Positions 1-5,264 are shown, counted from the first letter of the stretch. The stretch is 5,513 bases of DNA from an uncultured Pseudomonadota bacterium (GCA_946478635.1 CAMLCX010000355.1:1-5513), one strand, 5' to 3'. Program-made: numbers and translations. Notes: generated by a model from the letters alone, not told the origin.

Positions 1-121
1 AATGCCGGCCCTCGGACTGCCATTCCTTGTGGCGGGGGGGCTGAAAATTATTTACGACCTTTGGATCTACTCGGTATTTCGAAGCGTGAAGCCGCCCGAA
101 GAGACTTTCGCCAAGCACTGA
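1..121 (+). CDS. C-terminal end of a probable MFS transporter (5' end outside window)
   Basis: Reading from base 2, an open frame of 39 codons ends at the TGA at 119-121. It begins MPALGLPFLVAGGLKIIYDL and continues with an aromatic, basic stretch ending in KPPEETFAKH. A Gly-rich hydrophobic segment, then a Lys/Tyr/Asp turn, then a short basic cytoplasmic tail after the last helix is the usual end of a major facilitator superfamily permease, and the GLPFLVAGGLKI-YDL pattern is one I associate with that family. The in-frame ATG at base 2 is probably internal, because 39 residues would be only one helix. The gene converges on the sulfotransferase gene with a 4-base gap, leaving no room for a separate terminator. 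The substrate cannot be told. The assignment rests on the tail alone, so another multi-helix transporter is possible. Confidence 0.6.
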   Translation, partial: MPALGLPFLVAGGLKIIYDLWIYSVFRSVKPPEETFAKH

Positions 122-125
122 GGAT

Positions 126-935
126 CTAGTCCGCGTAGGTATAGCTGCTCAAGAATGGGAACCTGGTCATTTGTTGTTTTACGGAGGCGATCAGATCCGA
201 GCTCCATTCCACATCGTGGCGAGTCTTGTGCGAAGATTTAAAGATGATGCTGGCGCAGTCTTGGTAGTATTTGTCATCGGCGCTCAGGCCGAAAAAGCCG
301 CAAAGTTCCTTGAGCGTGCTTTGAGGATCGCCAATGAGATCTTCATGCTTCAGGTCGTGGACCGCGCCGGGCTCAACCTGTGGTTTCAGTCCTTCGACGA
401 ATTCGCACATGGAAAAATACCTCTGGATGGCGTCCGGCAGGGACTCTCCGCGTCTGAGGCTCATCGTGCTGATATTATCATAGGGGTTTCGAATGACATG
501 AATCAGCTTGAGATCGACGCCGTTGAGTCGTGTTCGCAGGGATCCAAGCAGGCTTGGATTGCGCCGCAGTCGAGTGAGGCCGGTGGATTCGCCGATCACC
601 CGCAGCTTGTCGTATCGACCCTGCCATTGATCGGGAACTTCATAGGAATACCGCCGCTGCTCTCTCCCCGTCTTGGCGACCCGCCGCGAATTTTGCGCCA
701 ACAAATGGAAGATTTGTTGGGCGCCAAAGCCATACTTGATGTATCGAAGCGCGCTGGTCTGGCTCGCCACGACGATTTGCGGATGGGCGTCGAGCAAAAA
801 CCCCACTAGCGTGTGTCCGCTGCGCGGGTAGCCAATAAATAGCACGAAATTTCTGACGTCATGAAAAAGATGCGGCTGGTAGATCGTCTGGCAGAGAGTG
901 TTCAAAAACTGATAGGGAATAGTCACTAAATCCAT
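126..935 (-). CDS. Sulfotransferase family protein (PAPS-dependent type)
   Basis: This complete 269-residue protein has the two nucleotide-binding signatures of the sulfotransferase fold. Residues 35-42, GYPRSGHT, form the 5'-phosphosulfate-binding loop after a beta strand (FVLFI). Residues 146-156 (HVIRNPYDNIS) match the 3'-phosphate-binding segment, with the conserved Arg149, Asp153 and Ser156. A KHEDLIGDP stretch near residue 196 matches the usual 'YEDL..DP' helix start, and KTRHDVEWS near 237-245 resembles the C-terminal PAPS-contacting basic loop. The length is normal for the family. Members move sulfate from PAPS to a hydroxyl or amine of a small molecule, lipid or sugar; the acceptor here is unknown. 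The first residues are amphipathic and not a clear signal peptide, so the protein is probably cytoplasmic. The ATG at 935 is preceded by CAGGAG with 9 bases between. No PAPS-synthesis genes are in the window, and the gene seems to stand alone. Confidence 0.88.
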   Translation of the reverse strand: MDLVTIPYQFLNTLCQTIYQPHLFHDVRNFVLFIGYPRSGHTLVGFLLDAHPQIVVASQTSALRYIKYGFGAQQIFHLLAQNSRRVAKTGREQRRYSYEVPDQWQGRYDKLRVIGESTGLTRLRRNPSLLGSLRTRLNGVDLKLIHVIRNPYDNISTMSLRRGESLPDAIQRYFSMCEFVEGLKPQVEPGAVHDLKHEDLIGDPQSTLKELCGFFGLSADDKYYQDCASIIFKSSHKTRHDVEWSSDLIASVKQQMTRFPFLSSYTYAD

Positions 936-1151
936 CTAACGCAACTCCTGGCGACCGGGTTGCGCAATGTGCGCGACTTCGATCCCGGCACTTTTGTAAT
1001 GAGACTCGCATCTACCAAGTCAAGGCGAGTTATTCAACCGGTGCGAATCGACTTATGGCTTGAGTGCCGCATGCCAACACGGCCTTCGGTCACACGACAA
1101 ACTACGGAGCGCGCTGTTTACACAGCCGTGATCACGATGAAATGACCAGAG

Positions 1152-1347
1152 CTAAAGAGAGCGGCCGGAAGCGTAAAGCATTGCTGCTCCTAAAGCCCAT
1201 ACAGTGGCTGAGACGACGCGGCGGAGGGATAGTTTCGCGGGAATTTGCGCTGGCGCCCAAAACTGTTCCTGCAACAACGCCGACCGCTGCCAGGATGGCC
1301 ACCGGCCAAACTTTGAAAAGTTCGCTGCCCTGGGCCAACCGGCAAAC
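1152..1347 (-). pseudogene. Frameshifted 3' relic of a TauE/SafE-type (TSUP) permease
   Basis: Two overlapping minus-strand frames together read like the last ~60 residues of a sulfite/sulfonate exporter of the TauE/SafE family. The first frame (about 1347 down to 1245) gives LFKVWPVAILAAVGVVAGTV followed by LGA, a Gly-rich transmembrane helix. The second frame (about 1245 down to the TAG at 1152-1154) gives QIPAKLSLRRVVSATVWALG followed by AAMLYASGRSL. The family's usual ending is helix, LG-x-R, IP/LP, LRRVVSA, final helix, so the halves join in the expected order and spacing if the frame changes by one base near 1242-1257. The roughly 200 upstream residues of a permease are absent: the first frame is stopped by TAA at 1348-1350. 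There is no ATG and no ribosome site. I infer a dead gene end. Chance hydrophobic frames are the alternative. Confidence 0.5.
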
Positions 1348-1367
1348 TTACCCCATCGACCATTAGC

Positions 1368-1387
1368 GCGACCGCTTTTGCGGTCGC
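1368..1387. repeat. Perfect 8-bp inverted repeat with TTTT/AAAA loop
   Basis: GCGACCGC at 1368-1375 and its exact complement GCGGTCGC at 1380-1387 flank a four-base loop (TTTT on plus). The stem is very GC-rich and would be stable. It lies 47 bases after the stop of the VOC gene, where a terminator would be expected, but no run of U follows it on either strand; on the minus strand a T-rich patch (about 1391-1396) comes before it. It may be a transcript-end stabilising hairpin, a Rho-dependent pause site or a scar of the rearrangement near the neighbouring permease relic. Confidence 0.5.
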
Positions 1388-1434
1388 AACGAAAAACTCT
1401 TTTATTCAACGAGACAGTGAACCAGCCGGCGCAA

Positions 1435-1863
1435 TTACGTGCGCGGATGCCGTTCGGCCAGCTCGAGCTCGTGGCCGTCCGGATCGAGGACCCACGCGCT
1501 GAAGCCCATACCGTCGGAACGCTGCTTAAATGGGCGAATGAACGCCACGCCTTCCTTTTCCAGGATGGCGCAGAGCTTTCGCAGGTCGCTTGTGTCGATG
1601 CCAATATGAATGTTGGCCGGTGTGACCCGAGCCGGCGCTTTCTCACTGGTGTCTTGAATCAATTCCAGAAACGGCGCCCTCGCTGCGTCGCCGTAGCCGA
1701 TCAATCCGACTTCCACCTTGCGTGCGTCGCTGGCGTGGCGCTCTTTCAACTTCATGCCGAGCAAGCGCGTGTAAAAAGCGATGGACCGACTGAGATCGGC
1801 CACCGGCAACATCGTGTGGTGCACGCTGAAGCTGAGTTCTTCGACGAGACTATCTTCATTCAT
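1435..1863 (-). CDS. Glyoxalase I-like VOC superfamily protein
   Basis: The 142-residue protein consists of two beta-alpha-beta-beta-beta modules of the vicinal oxygen chelate fold. Module 1 starts HTMLPVADLSRSIAFYTRLL then GMKL; module 2 starts NIHIGIDTSDLRKLCAILEK. All four metal positions of the glyoxalase I pattern are present: His16, Glu67 (FLELI), His86 (NIHIGI) and Glu134 (DPDGHELEL). They line up with E. coli GloA His5, Glu56, His74 and Glu122. The first lines 'HTML-V-DL-RSI-FYT--LGMKL' are close to GloA, so lactoylglutathione lyase (methylglyoxal detoxification) is a good guess, although other VOC lyases or dioxygenases share these residues. The length fits a single-domain cytoplasmic enzyme. 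The ATG at 1863 is chosen because AAGGAG stands 6 bases before it; the frame stays open upstream, but that part reads as non-protein. Relics of two membrane genes flank it. Confidence 0.88.
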   Translation of the reverse strand: MNEDSLVEELSFSVHHTMLPVADLSRSIAFYTRLLGMKLKERHASDARKVEVGLIGYGDAARAPFLELIQDTSEKAPARVTPANIHIGIDTSDLRKLCAILEKEGVAFIRPFKQRSDGMGFSAWVLDPDGHELELAERHPRT

Positions 1864-1869
1864 AGAAAT

Positions 1870-1875
1870 CTCCTT
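1870..1875 (-). promoter_or_regulatory. Shine-Dalgarno of the VOC gene, decides the start
   Basis: AAGGAG on the minus strand, 6 bases before the ATG at 1863. It fixes the start 46 codons inside a longer open frame whose upstream part (to 2001) overlaps the DUF486-like relic in another frame and does not look like protein. Confidence 0.85.
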
Positions 1876-1957
1876 AAAAATTTTATTGTGGGAGTATTCG
1901 CGTATTGAGCATTGGCCATGCCGTAAATTTCGGCTCCGGTAATCACAGGAAGGCAAC

Positions 1958-2059
1958 CTATTGCGGAACGATGAGCTGCTTGAGATGGGCATGCCACGCA
2001 AAAGTCACAAAGACGTTGCTCAACGATAAAAGCAGCACGGATGTCGCCATTGGACGCAT
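1958..2059 (-). pseudogene. Truncated N-terminal relic of a DUF486/DMT-like small membrane protein
   Basis: The frame reads MRPMATSVLLLSLSNVFVTF then AWHAHLKQLIVPQ and stops at TAG (1958-1960) after 33 residues. A hydrophobic start followed by SN-x-F-x-TFAW-x-x-HLK is the characteristic first helix of the DUF486 (DMT-like) family, whose members are about 110-120 residues with four helices. Here only the first helix survives; the expected second helix and the later conserved segments do not appear in any of the three minus frames before the VOC gene. The start may be 2059 or the ATG at 2050. No ribosome site is visible before either. It follows the rhodanese stop by 25 bases on the same strand, so it was probably once a downstream gene in that unit. 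A short functional peptide is possible but less likely. Confidence 0.5.
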
Positions 2060-2084
2060 AACAGGCAGTTCGCTAAATGAAACT

Positions 2085-2927
2085 CTAACTTTCGACGGGC
2101 GTGTCCGTCTGTCGCGACCACTGGCTAAAGCCGGCCACGTAACTCCTCGCGTTCTCATAACCCAGCAACTTCAATACTAGGGTCCCGATGGAACCGCGCC
2201 GACCGCCGCCGCAGTAGGTGTTCACTTGCCGATCCGGCGTGATGCCTTTCGATTCCAACAGTGCGTGCAACTCGACTGCGGGTTTGAAGGTCTTCGCCTC
2301 CGGGTCGATCAGCTCGATCCAATCGAGATGGGCCGCGCCCGCGATATGTCCGGGCCTGGGAGGAGGCTTCCCGTGCCCTTCGGCGGCGCCATGAAACTCC
2401 GCCAGGCTGCGCGTATCCCAGAAAACTGTTTTTGGGAGTCCATAGGAGGCCTTTGCGTAGCTGAACGAACAGTAGATCGCTTCAACGGGTCTAGCATCGA
2501 AGGTATTCGTCGGATAGCGCACTTCTTGCGTGGAGACCGGGCGTCCTTCGCGCGACCATTTCTCAAAGCCGCCGTCGAGCAGGCGCACGTCCTGATGCCC
2601 GTAGTAGAGAAACGCCCAGGCCACCAGCCCCATGTGCTGGTTTGGGATATCGTAGACAATGATGGTTCCGCCGTTGCCGATGCCGAGCTTTCCGGCAACT
2701 AAACCAAATTCCTCAGGGCTCGCCATCTCGCCGTCGACGGTCCTTGGAATTCCGTTCGTGCCAGGCAAGTTCACCGCACCAGGGATATGACCGGCCGCAT
2801 ATTGTTGCGATGGACGCGCATCGACGATGCGAACGTTGGGATCGTCCATATGTTCCGCGAGCCAATCCGTTTCGGCAAGCAGTTGCGGGTTTTTGTAGCC
2901 GCGTTGAAGGATTGGGATGGCAGCCAT
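2085..2927 (-). CDS. Two-domain rhodanese (thiosulfate/3-mercaptopyruvate sulfurtransferase type)
   Basis: This 280-residue protein has the tandem rhodanese architecture usual for SseA/TST enzymes. The N-terminal, structural domain (about residues 15-130) carries the VRIVDARPSQQYAAGHIPGA signature and DGGFEKW. The C-terminal, catalytic domain (about 165-280) carries FWDTRS, RPGHIAGA and the active-site loop at 239-245, CGGGRRG. Cys239 is the predicted persulfide carrier. The loop differs from the textbook ones (CRKGVT in bovine rhodanese, CGSGVT in mercaptopyruvate enzymes): two arginines follow three glycines, which suggests an anionic sulfur donor but does not name it. No signal peptide is seen, so it is probably cytoplasmic. 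The ATG at 2927 is preceded by AGGAGG at 2934-2939, 6 bases away, the strongest ribosome site in the window. It lies 63 bases after chrA on the same strand with no terminator between, so co-transcription is likely. Confidence 0.92.
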   Translation of the reverse strand: MAAIPILQRGYKNPQLLAETDWLAEHMDDPNVRIVDARPSQQYAAGHIPGAVNLPGTNGIPRTVDGEMASPEEFGLVAGKLGIGNGGTIIVYDIPNQHMGLVAWAFLYYGHQDVRLLDGGFEKWSREGRPVSTQEVRYPTNTFDARPVEAIYCSFSYAKASYGLPKTVFWDTRSLAEFHGAAEGHGKPPPRPGHIAGAAHLDWIELIDPEAKTFKPAVELHALLESKGITPDRQVNTYCGGGRRGSIGTLVLKLLGYENARSYVAGFSQWSRQTDTPVES

Positions 2928-2933
2928 AATTCT

Positions 2934-2939
2934 CCTCCT
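2934..2939 (-). promoter_or_regulatory. Strong Shine-Dalgarno of the rhodanese gene
   Basis: AGGAGG on the minus strand with 6 bases to the ATG at 2927. It contrasts with chrA just upstream, which has no evident Shine-Dalgarno, so the rhodanese may be translated more than the transporter from the same message. Confidence 0.8.
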
Positions 2940-2990
2940 CGACTCAACTATTCATCATTCCATTCGTGCCGCATGATCTACTGCTTGTCT

Positions 2991-4223
2991 CTAGATACGG
3001 CTAATCAGTTCTCCCCCGAGAGCAGTCAAAACGACTACCAGCCAGGGTGGACATTTCCAGAACATTAAGAGACCAAAGGCAATCAGTCCAAGGCCAAAGT
3101 CGGATGGCGAATGAATCGCGCTCGTCCACACAGGGTTGTACAAGGCCGTCAGCAGCAGTCCCACCACGGCAGCATTGATGCCTTTCAGAGCAGACTGGAA
3201 TACCGGCACCGAGCGAAGCAGATCCCAAAAAGGGAGCGCGCCGGCGATCAACAAAAAGGAAGGTAAGAAAATCGCGACGAGGGCAAGCATGGCTCCCGTC
3301 CAACCGTTCGGTTCAGAACCCATTACCGCGCCAAGATAGGCCGAGAAAGTAAATAGAGGTCCAGGCACAGCTTGAGTAGCTCCATAGCCCGCCACGAATT
3401 GCTCATTTGTGATCCACCCCGGTCCGACCACTTCGCTTTGAAGCAGCGGCAAAACCACATGGCCGCCGCCGAACACTAAGGATCCGACACGGAAAAAACT
3501 GTCAAAAACCTCTAATGCATGGCTAGGCTGTATCTGCCTTAAGAGCGGTAAACCAACGAGAAGCGCAAAGAATATGCCCCAAGCGGCTATTCCAGTTTTT
3601 TTCCCGATCGGAAAGCGCATATGGAACAGTGAAGAAGAAGCCGCGCCCGGAAAGATGATCAAGCCAACAATAGCGGAGATAGCAATCGATGAAAGCTGAC
3701 CGACTGCGGTTGGCCAAGCGAGCGTAACTATTGAAGCGAGAACGGCGATTGTTGCGCGCTCCCGGTCCGGACAAAGCGAACGGGCCATTCCCCAAACCGC
3801 TTGGGCGACGACAGCAACGGCGACGATTTTCAAGCCATGCAACCAGCCGGCGTCGGCCGTGCTTGCAAACGCGCCGATTCCAAAGGCGAAGGCGATCAGC
3901 GCCAGCGCCGACGGCATGGTAAAGCCCAGCCACGCGGCAATTCCACCGAGCAGACGCGCGCGGGCAATTCCGATGGCGATACTCACCTGACTGCTCGCTG
4001 GCCCGGGCAGAAACTGGCAAAGAGCCACGAGGTCGGCGTAGCTTTGCTCATCGATCCATTTTCTCCGCTTTACGTACTCCGCATGAAAATAACCGAGGTG
4101 AGCGATGGGACCGCCAAAGGAGGTCAGGCCCAGGCGTGTCGAAACCCAGAGAACCTCGAAAAATGACCCCGGGTTTTGGTCGACCAGCGCGTCTTCGGCT
4201 GCAATTTGTACGGGTTCACTCAT
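2991..4223 (-). CDS. chrA: Chromate transporter ChrA, long two-domain form
   Basis: The 410-residue inner-membrane protein contains two homologous CHR halves, typical of the long-chain chromate transporter family that exports chromate using the proton motive force. The N half holds LTSFGGPIAHLGYF (residues 33-46, the GGP-x-AH motif), the cytoplasmic YVKRRKW-DEQSYADLVALCQ segment and the FLPGP motif (71-75). The C half repeats the pattern as LVFGGGHVVLPLL (249-261), ITNEQFVAGYGATQAVPGPL and PSFLLI. About ten hydrophobic segments can be counted, and the length is standard. The ATG at 4223 is the only start in frame after a TAG 21 bases upstream (4243-4245). No convincing ribosome site precedes it, and a 14-codon open frame ends across the start (ATGAGTGA), suggesting coupling. 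Upstream are the cytochrome and PadR genes; downstream the rhodanese. Sulfate or another oxyanion could be the real substrate. Confidence 0.95.
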   Translation of the reverse strand: MSEPVQIAAEDALVDQNPGSFFEVLWVSTRLGLTSFGGPIAHLGYFHAEYVKRRKWIDEQSYADLVALCQFLPGPASSQVSIAIGIARARLLGGIAAWLGFTMPSALALIAFAFGIGAFASTADAGWLHGLKIVAVAVVAQAVWGMARSLCPDRERATIAVLASIVTLAWPTAVGQLSSIAISAIVGLIIFPGAASSSLFHMRFPIGKKTGIAAWGIFFALLVGLPLLRQIQPSHALEVFDSFFRVGSLVFGGGHVVLPLLQSEVVGPGWITNEQFVAGYGATQAVPGPLFTFSAYLGAVMGSEPNGWTGAMLALVAIFLPSFLLIAGALPFWDLLRSVPVFQSALKGINAAVVGLLLTALYNPVWTSAIHSPSDFGLGLIAFGLLMFWKCPPWLVVVLTALGGELISRI

Positions 4224-4260
4224 AATTGGCCGCGGGCATCTCTACTTGCGATTGTTTCAT
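4216..4260 (-). other. Possible 14-codon leader ORF overlapping the chrA start
   Basis: Starting at the ATG at 4258-4260, the frame MKQSQVEMPAANYE ends at a TGA (4216-4218) that lies inside the first codons of chrA (ATGAGTGA). It begins 8 bases after the cytochrome stop codon. It has no strong ribosome site itself. Ribosomes finishing the cytochrome or this frame could restart at chrA, which would make up for chrA's missing Shine-Dalgarno. Chance is a fair alternative for a frame this short. Confidence 0.25.
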
Positions 4261-4268
4261 CGCGACAG

Positions 4269-4839
4269 TCATTTGTCCGACATCTCCCAATTTTGATTGG
4301 TGACCGGCGACGCAGTAGGTCGAATAATCTGAATGAATTTGTGCCCCGACTCTTTGTGGCAGCCGTTGCACGCGCTCAAAGTCTCGTCATAGGCTTTCTG
4401 AAATTCCCCTGGATTCTTCCGCTTTATCGTTTGCTCCAGATGAGCAATCTGTGTTCGCAAAACGGCATCCATCACGCCGGAAATTTTCACGCCATTTTTT
4501 CCTGCGTTGAACTTCTTGACCGCTTCCATGGTCTCCTCCAGCTCATGGATCTCGTAGGCGGCCAGCTCCCAGTTCGCGGCTTTAGCGGCAAACCAAAGTT
4601 TTCCCGCGTGCAACTGGATCGTGGTCATATATTCGCCGAACCCCGGCGCCAGTTCCTTGGCCGTCGCAAGCTCCGCTTCCACGCGCTTCAAAGACGTTTG
4701 AACGGCCGCGATGCCGCCATCGTTAGAAGGGCCGGATTCGCGGAGCCGACTTTCCAAGGTAAGAACTCGGAAAAACAAAACTGCGATCAAAATCCCGAAA
4801 AGAATTAAGACCCCCCGATAGAAAAGCTCTTGCCTTCAT
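4269..4839 (-). CDS. Membrane-anchored cytochrome c-like protein, broken by a frameshift at a G6 tract
   Basis: With one G removed at 4811-4816 the gene encodes 189 residues. An N-terminal anchor (MKARAFLSGVLILFGI, then LIAVLFFRVL) is followed by a helical domain and a C-terminal heme-binding site CNGCH at about residues 157-161. Asp/Glu-rich helices with WFAAKAANWELAAYEIHELE, a late CXXCH and the end RPTASPVTNQNW match a family of cytochrome c-like proteins I have seen in environmental bacteria; a class II-like four-helix heme protein in the periplasm, held by the anchor, is likely. The sixth heme ligand is not clear; Met and His near the middle are candidates. The start at 4839 has GGGAG 6 bases upstream. 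As given, the ATG frame stops after 38 codons, and the heme-domain frame has no ATG of its own before the domain (a TTG at 4790 would cut the anchor). It lies between PadR and chrA on one strand. Confidence 0.78.
4811..4816 (-). repeat. G6 homopolymer at the cytochrome frameshift
   Basis: Six consecutive Gs on the coding strand (CCCCCC on plus). Upstream the frame is set by the ATG at 4839; downstream the frame is set by the heme domain. Five Gs would join them into one 189-residue protein. The span 4269-4839 is 571 bases, that is 190 codons plus one base, as expected for a single inserted base. Confidence 0.8.
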
Positions 4840-4845
4840 GCCGAT

Positions 4846-4850
4846 CTCCC
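4846..4850 (-). promoter_or_regulatory. Shine-Dalgarno that fixes the cytochrome start
   Basis: GGGAG on the minus strand, 6 bases before the ATG at 4839. It supports that ATG as the true start although the frame from it does not reach the heme domain in the sequence as given. Confidence 0.65.
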
Positions 4851-4896
4851 GGACAGTTGGACGAAAGCGCCGTTCAAAGAAGTAACGATCGGCGGA

Positions 4897-5244
4897 TCAC
4901 TCGTCTTCCAACAATTCCCCGAACAGCTCGCTGACTTTCTGCCGCGCCGCGGCCAAGGCTTTTCGTCCCAGAGGAGTCGCCTGATACATGCGGCGCGAGC
5001 TTTTGCCCGAACGCTCCGTGGTAGACCGGAGGTAACCTTTCCGCTCGAGCCCGTGCAGCAATGGATAGAGAGTCCCAGGACTGAGTTTGTATCCGTGCCG
5101 GCCGAGTTCCTCGATAAACCACAGACCGAAGATGGGCTCCTTTGAGGCATGGTGCAGGATGTGGAGTCGGATCAAGCCCGCGTAAAGATCCTGATCCCGT
5201 CGGCCGGCGGCTTGATTGCTTTCATTAGGTTTAAGTTTCTGCAT
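4897..5244 (-). CDS. PadR family transcriptional regulator (short form)
   Basis: The 115-residue protein is a winged helix-turn-helix regulator. Residues 18-49 (DQDLYAGLIRLHILHHASKE, then PIFGLWFIEEL) form the first helices; GYKLSPGTLYPLLHGLERKG (51-70) is the hallmark PadR recognition segment; 71-90 with RSGKSSRRMYQATPLG form the wing. A single C-terminal helix (ALAAARQKVSELFGELLEDE) serves dimerisation, giving the short PadR-s1 length. These proteins usually repress their own operon and release DNA on binding a small molecule, often a phenolic or drug. The ATG at 5244 is preferred over a TTG at 5289: the extra 15 residues do not look like PadR, and that region instead holds the promoter. 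No ribosome site precedes 5244, in line with a very short leader. It is first in a row with the cytochrome, chrA and rhodanese genes, which are therefore its probable targets. Confidence 0.93.
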   Translation of the reverse strand: MQKLKPNESNQAAGRRDQDLYAGLIRLHILHHASKEPIFGLWFIEELGRHGYKLSPGTLYPLLHGLERKGYLRSTTERSGKSSRRMYQATPLGRKALAAARQKVSELFGELLEDE

Positions 5245-5249
5245 TTCGT

Positions 5250-5264
5250 TATCGAAATTCGATA
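5250..5264. promoter_or_regulatory. Perfect 15-bp palindrome, candidate PadR operator
   Basis: TATCGAAATTCGATA on plus has two exact 7-base arms around one central A. It overlaps the predicted -10 box and the predicted transcription start of padR, and ends 5 bases before its ATG. A repressor bound here would block RNA polymerase, which fits autorepression by the encoded PadR dimer. The link to this protein is inference from position and symmetry. Confidence 0.7.

Larger units (their letters stand above)
936..1434. other. 499-base stretch without an intact gene
   Basis: This interval holds the presumed leader of the sulfotransferase gene (936-1151), a TauE/SafE-like relic (1152-1347, minus) and a perfect hairpin (1368-1387). 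Between 936 and 1151 I see no credible protein in any frame: the open frames are short, lack good ribosome sites and match no family I know. Small symmetric elements are present, a 5-bp stem at 1113-1126 and the 10-bp palindrome CGTGATCACG at 1127-1136, but neither can be tied to a function. Confidence 0.6.

Noticed and set aside
171..809. Long plus-strand open frame (212 codons) opposite the sulfotransferase gene
   Set aside because: It is the complement of a protein with clear PAPS-binding motifs, and its own translation matches no family and has no ribosome site.
995..1023. Possible promoter for the sulfotransferase gene, TTGACT (1018-1023, minus) with ATTACA or TACAAA as -10
   Set aside because: The -35 is fair but the -10 is either a poor match at 17 bases or a better match at 19; not strong enough to call.
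1204..1908. 234-codon plus-strand open frame
   Set aside because: It lies opposite the VOC gene, whose four metal ligands and Shine-Dalgarno are convincing; the plus reading is low-complexity and family-less.
1864..1957. Remaining body of the DUF486 protein after a frameshift
   Set aside because: I read all three minus frames; none gives the expected hydrophobic helices or conserved segments, only short non-family readings.
1341..1960. GGCAA-x-CT near both edges of the VOC segment (1341-1348 and 1952-1959) as a target-site duplication
   Set aside because: Only seven of eight bases match, with further mismatches beside them; expected by chance over this length and not accompanied by terminal inverted repeats.
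4176..4808. 210-codon plus-strand open frame opposite the cytochrome gene
   Set aside because: The minus strand carries CNGCH and the family-like C-terminus; the plus reading shows no motif.
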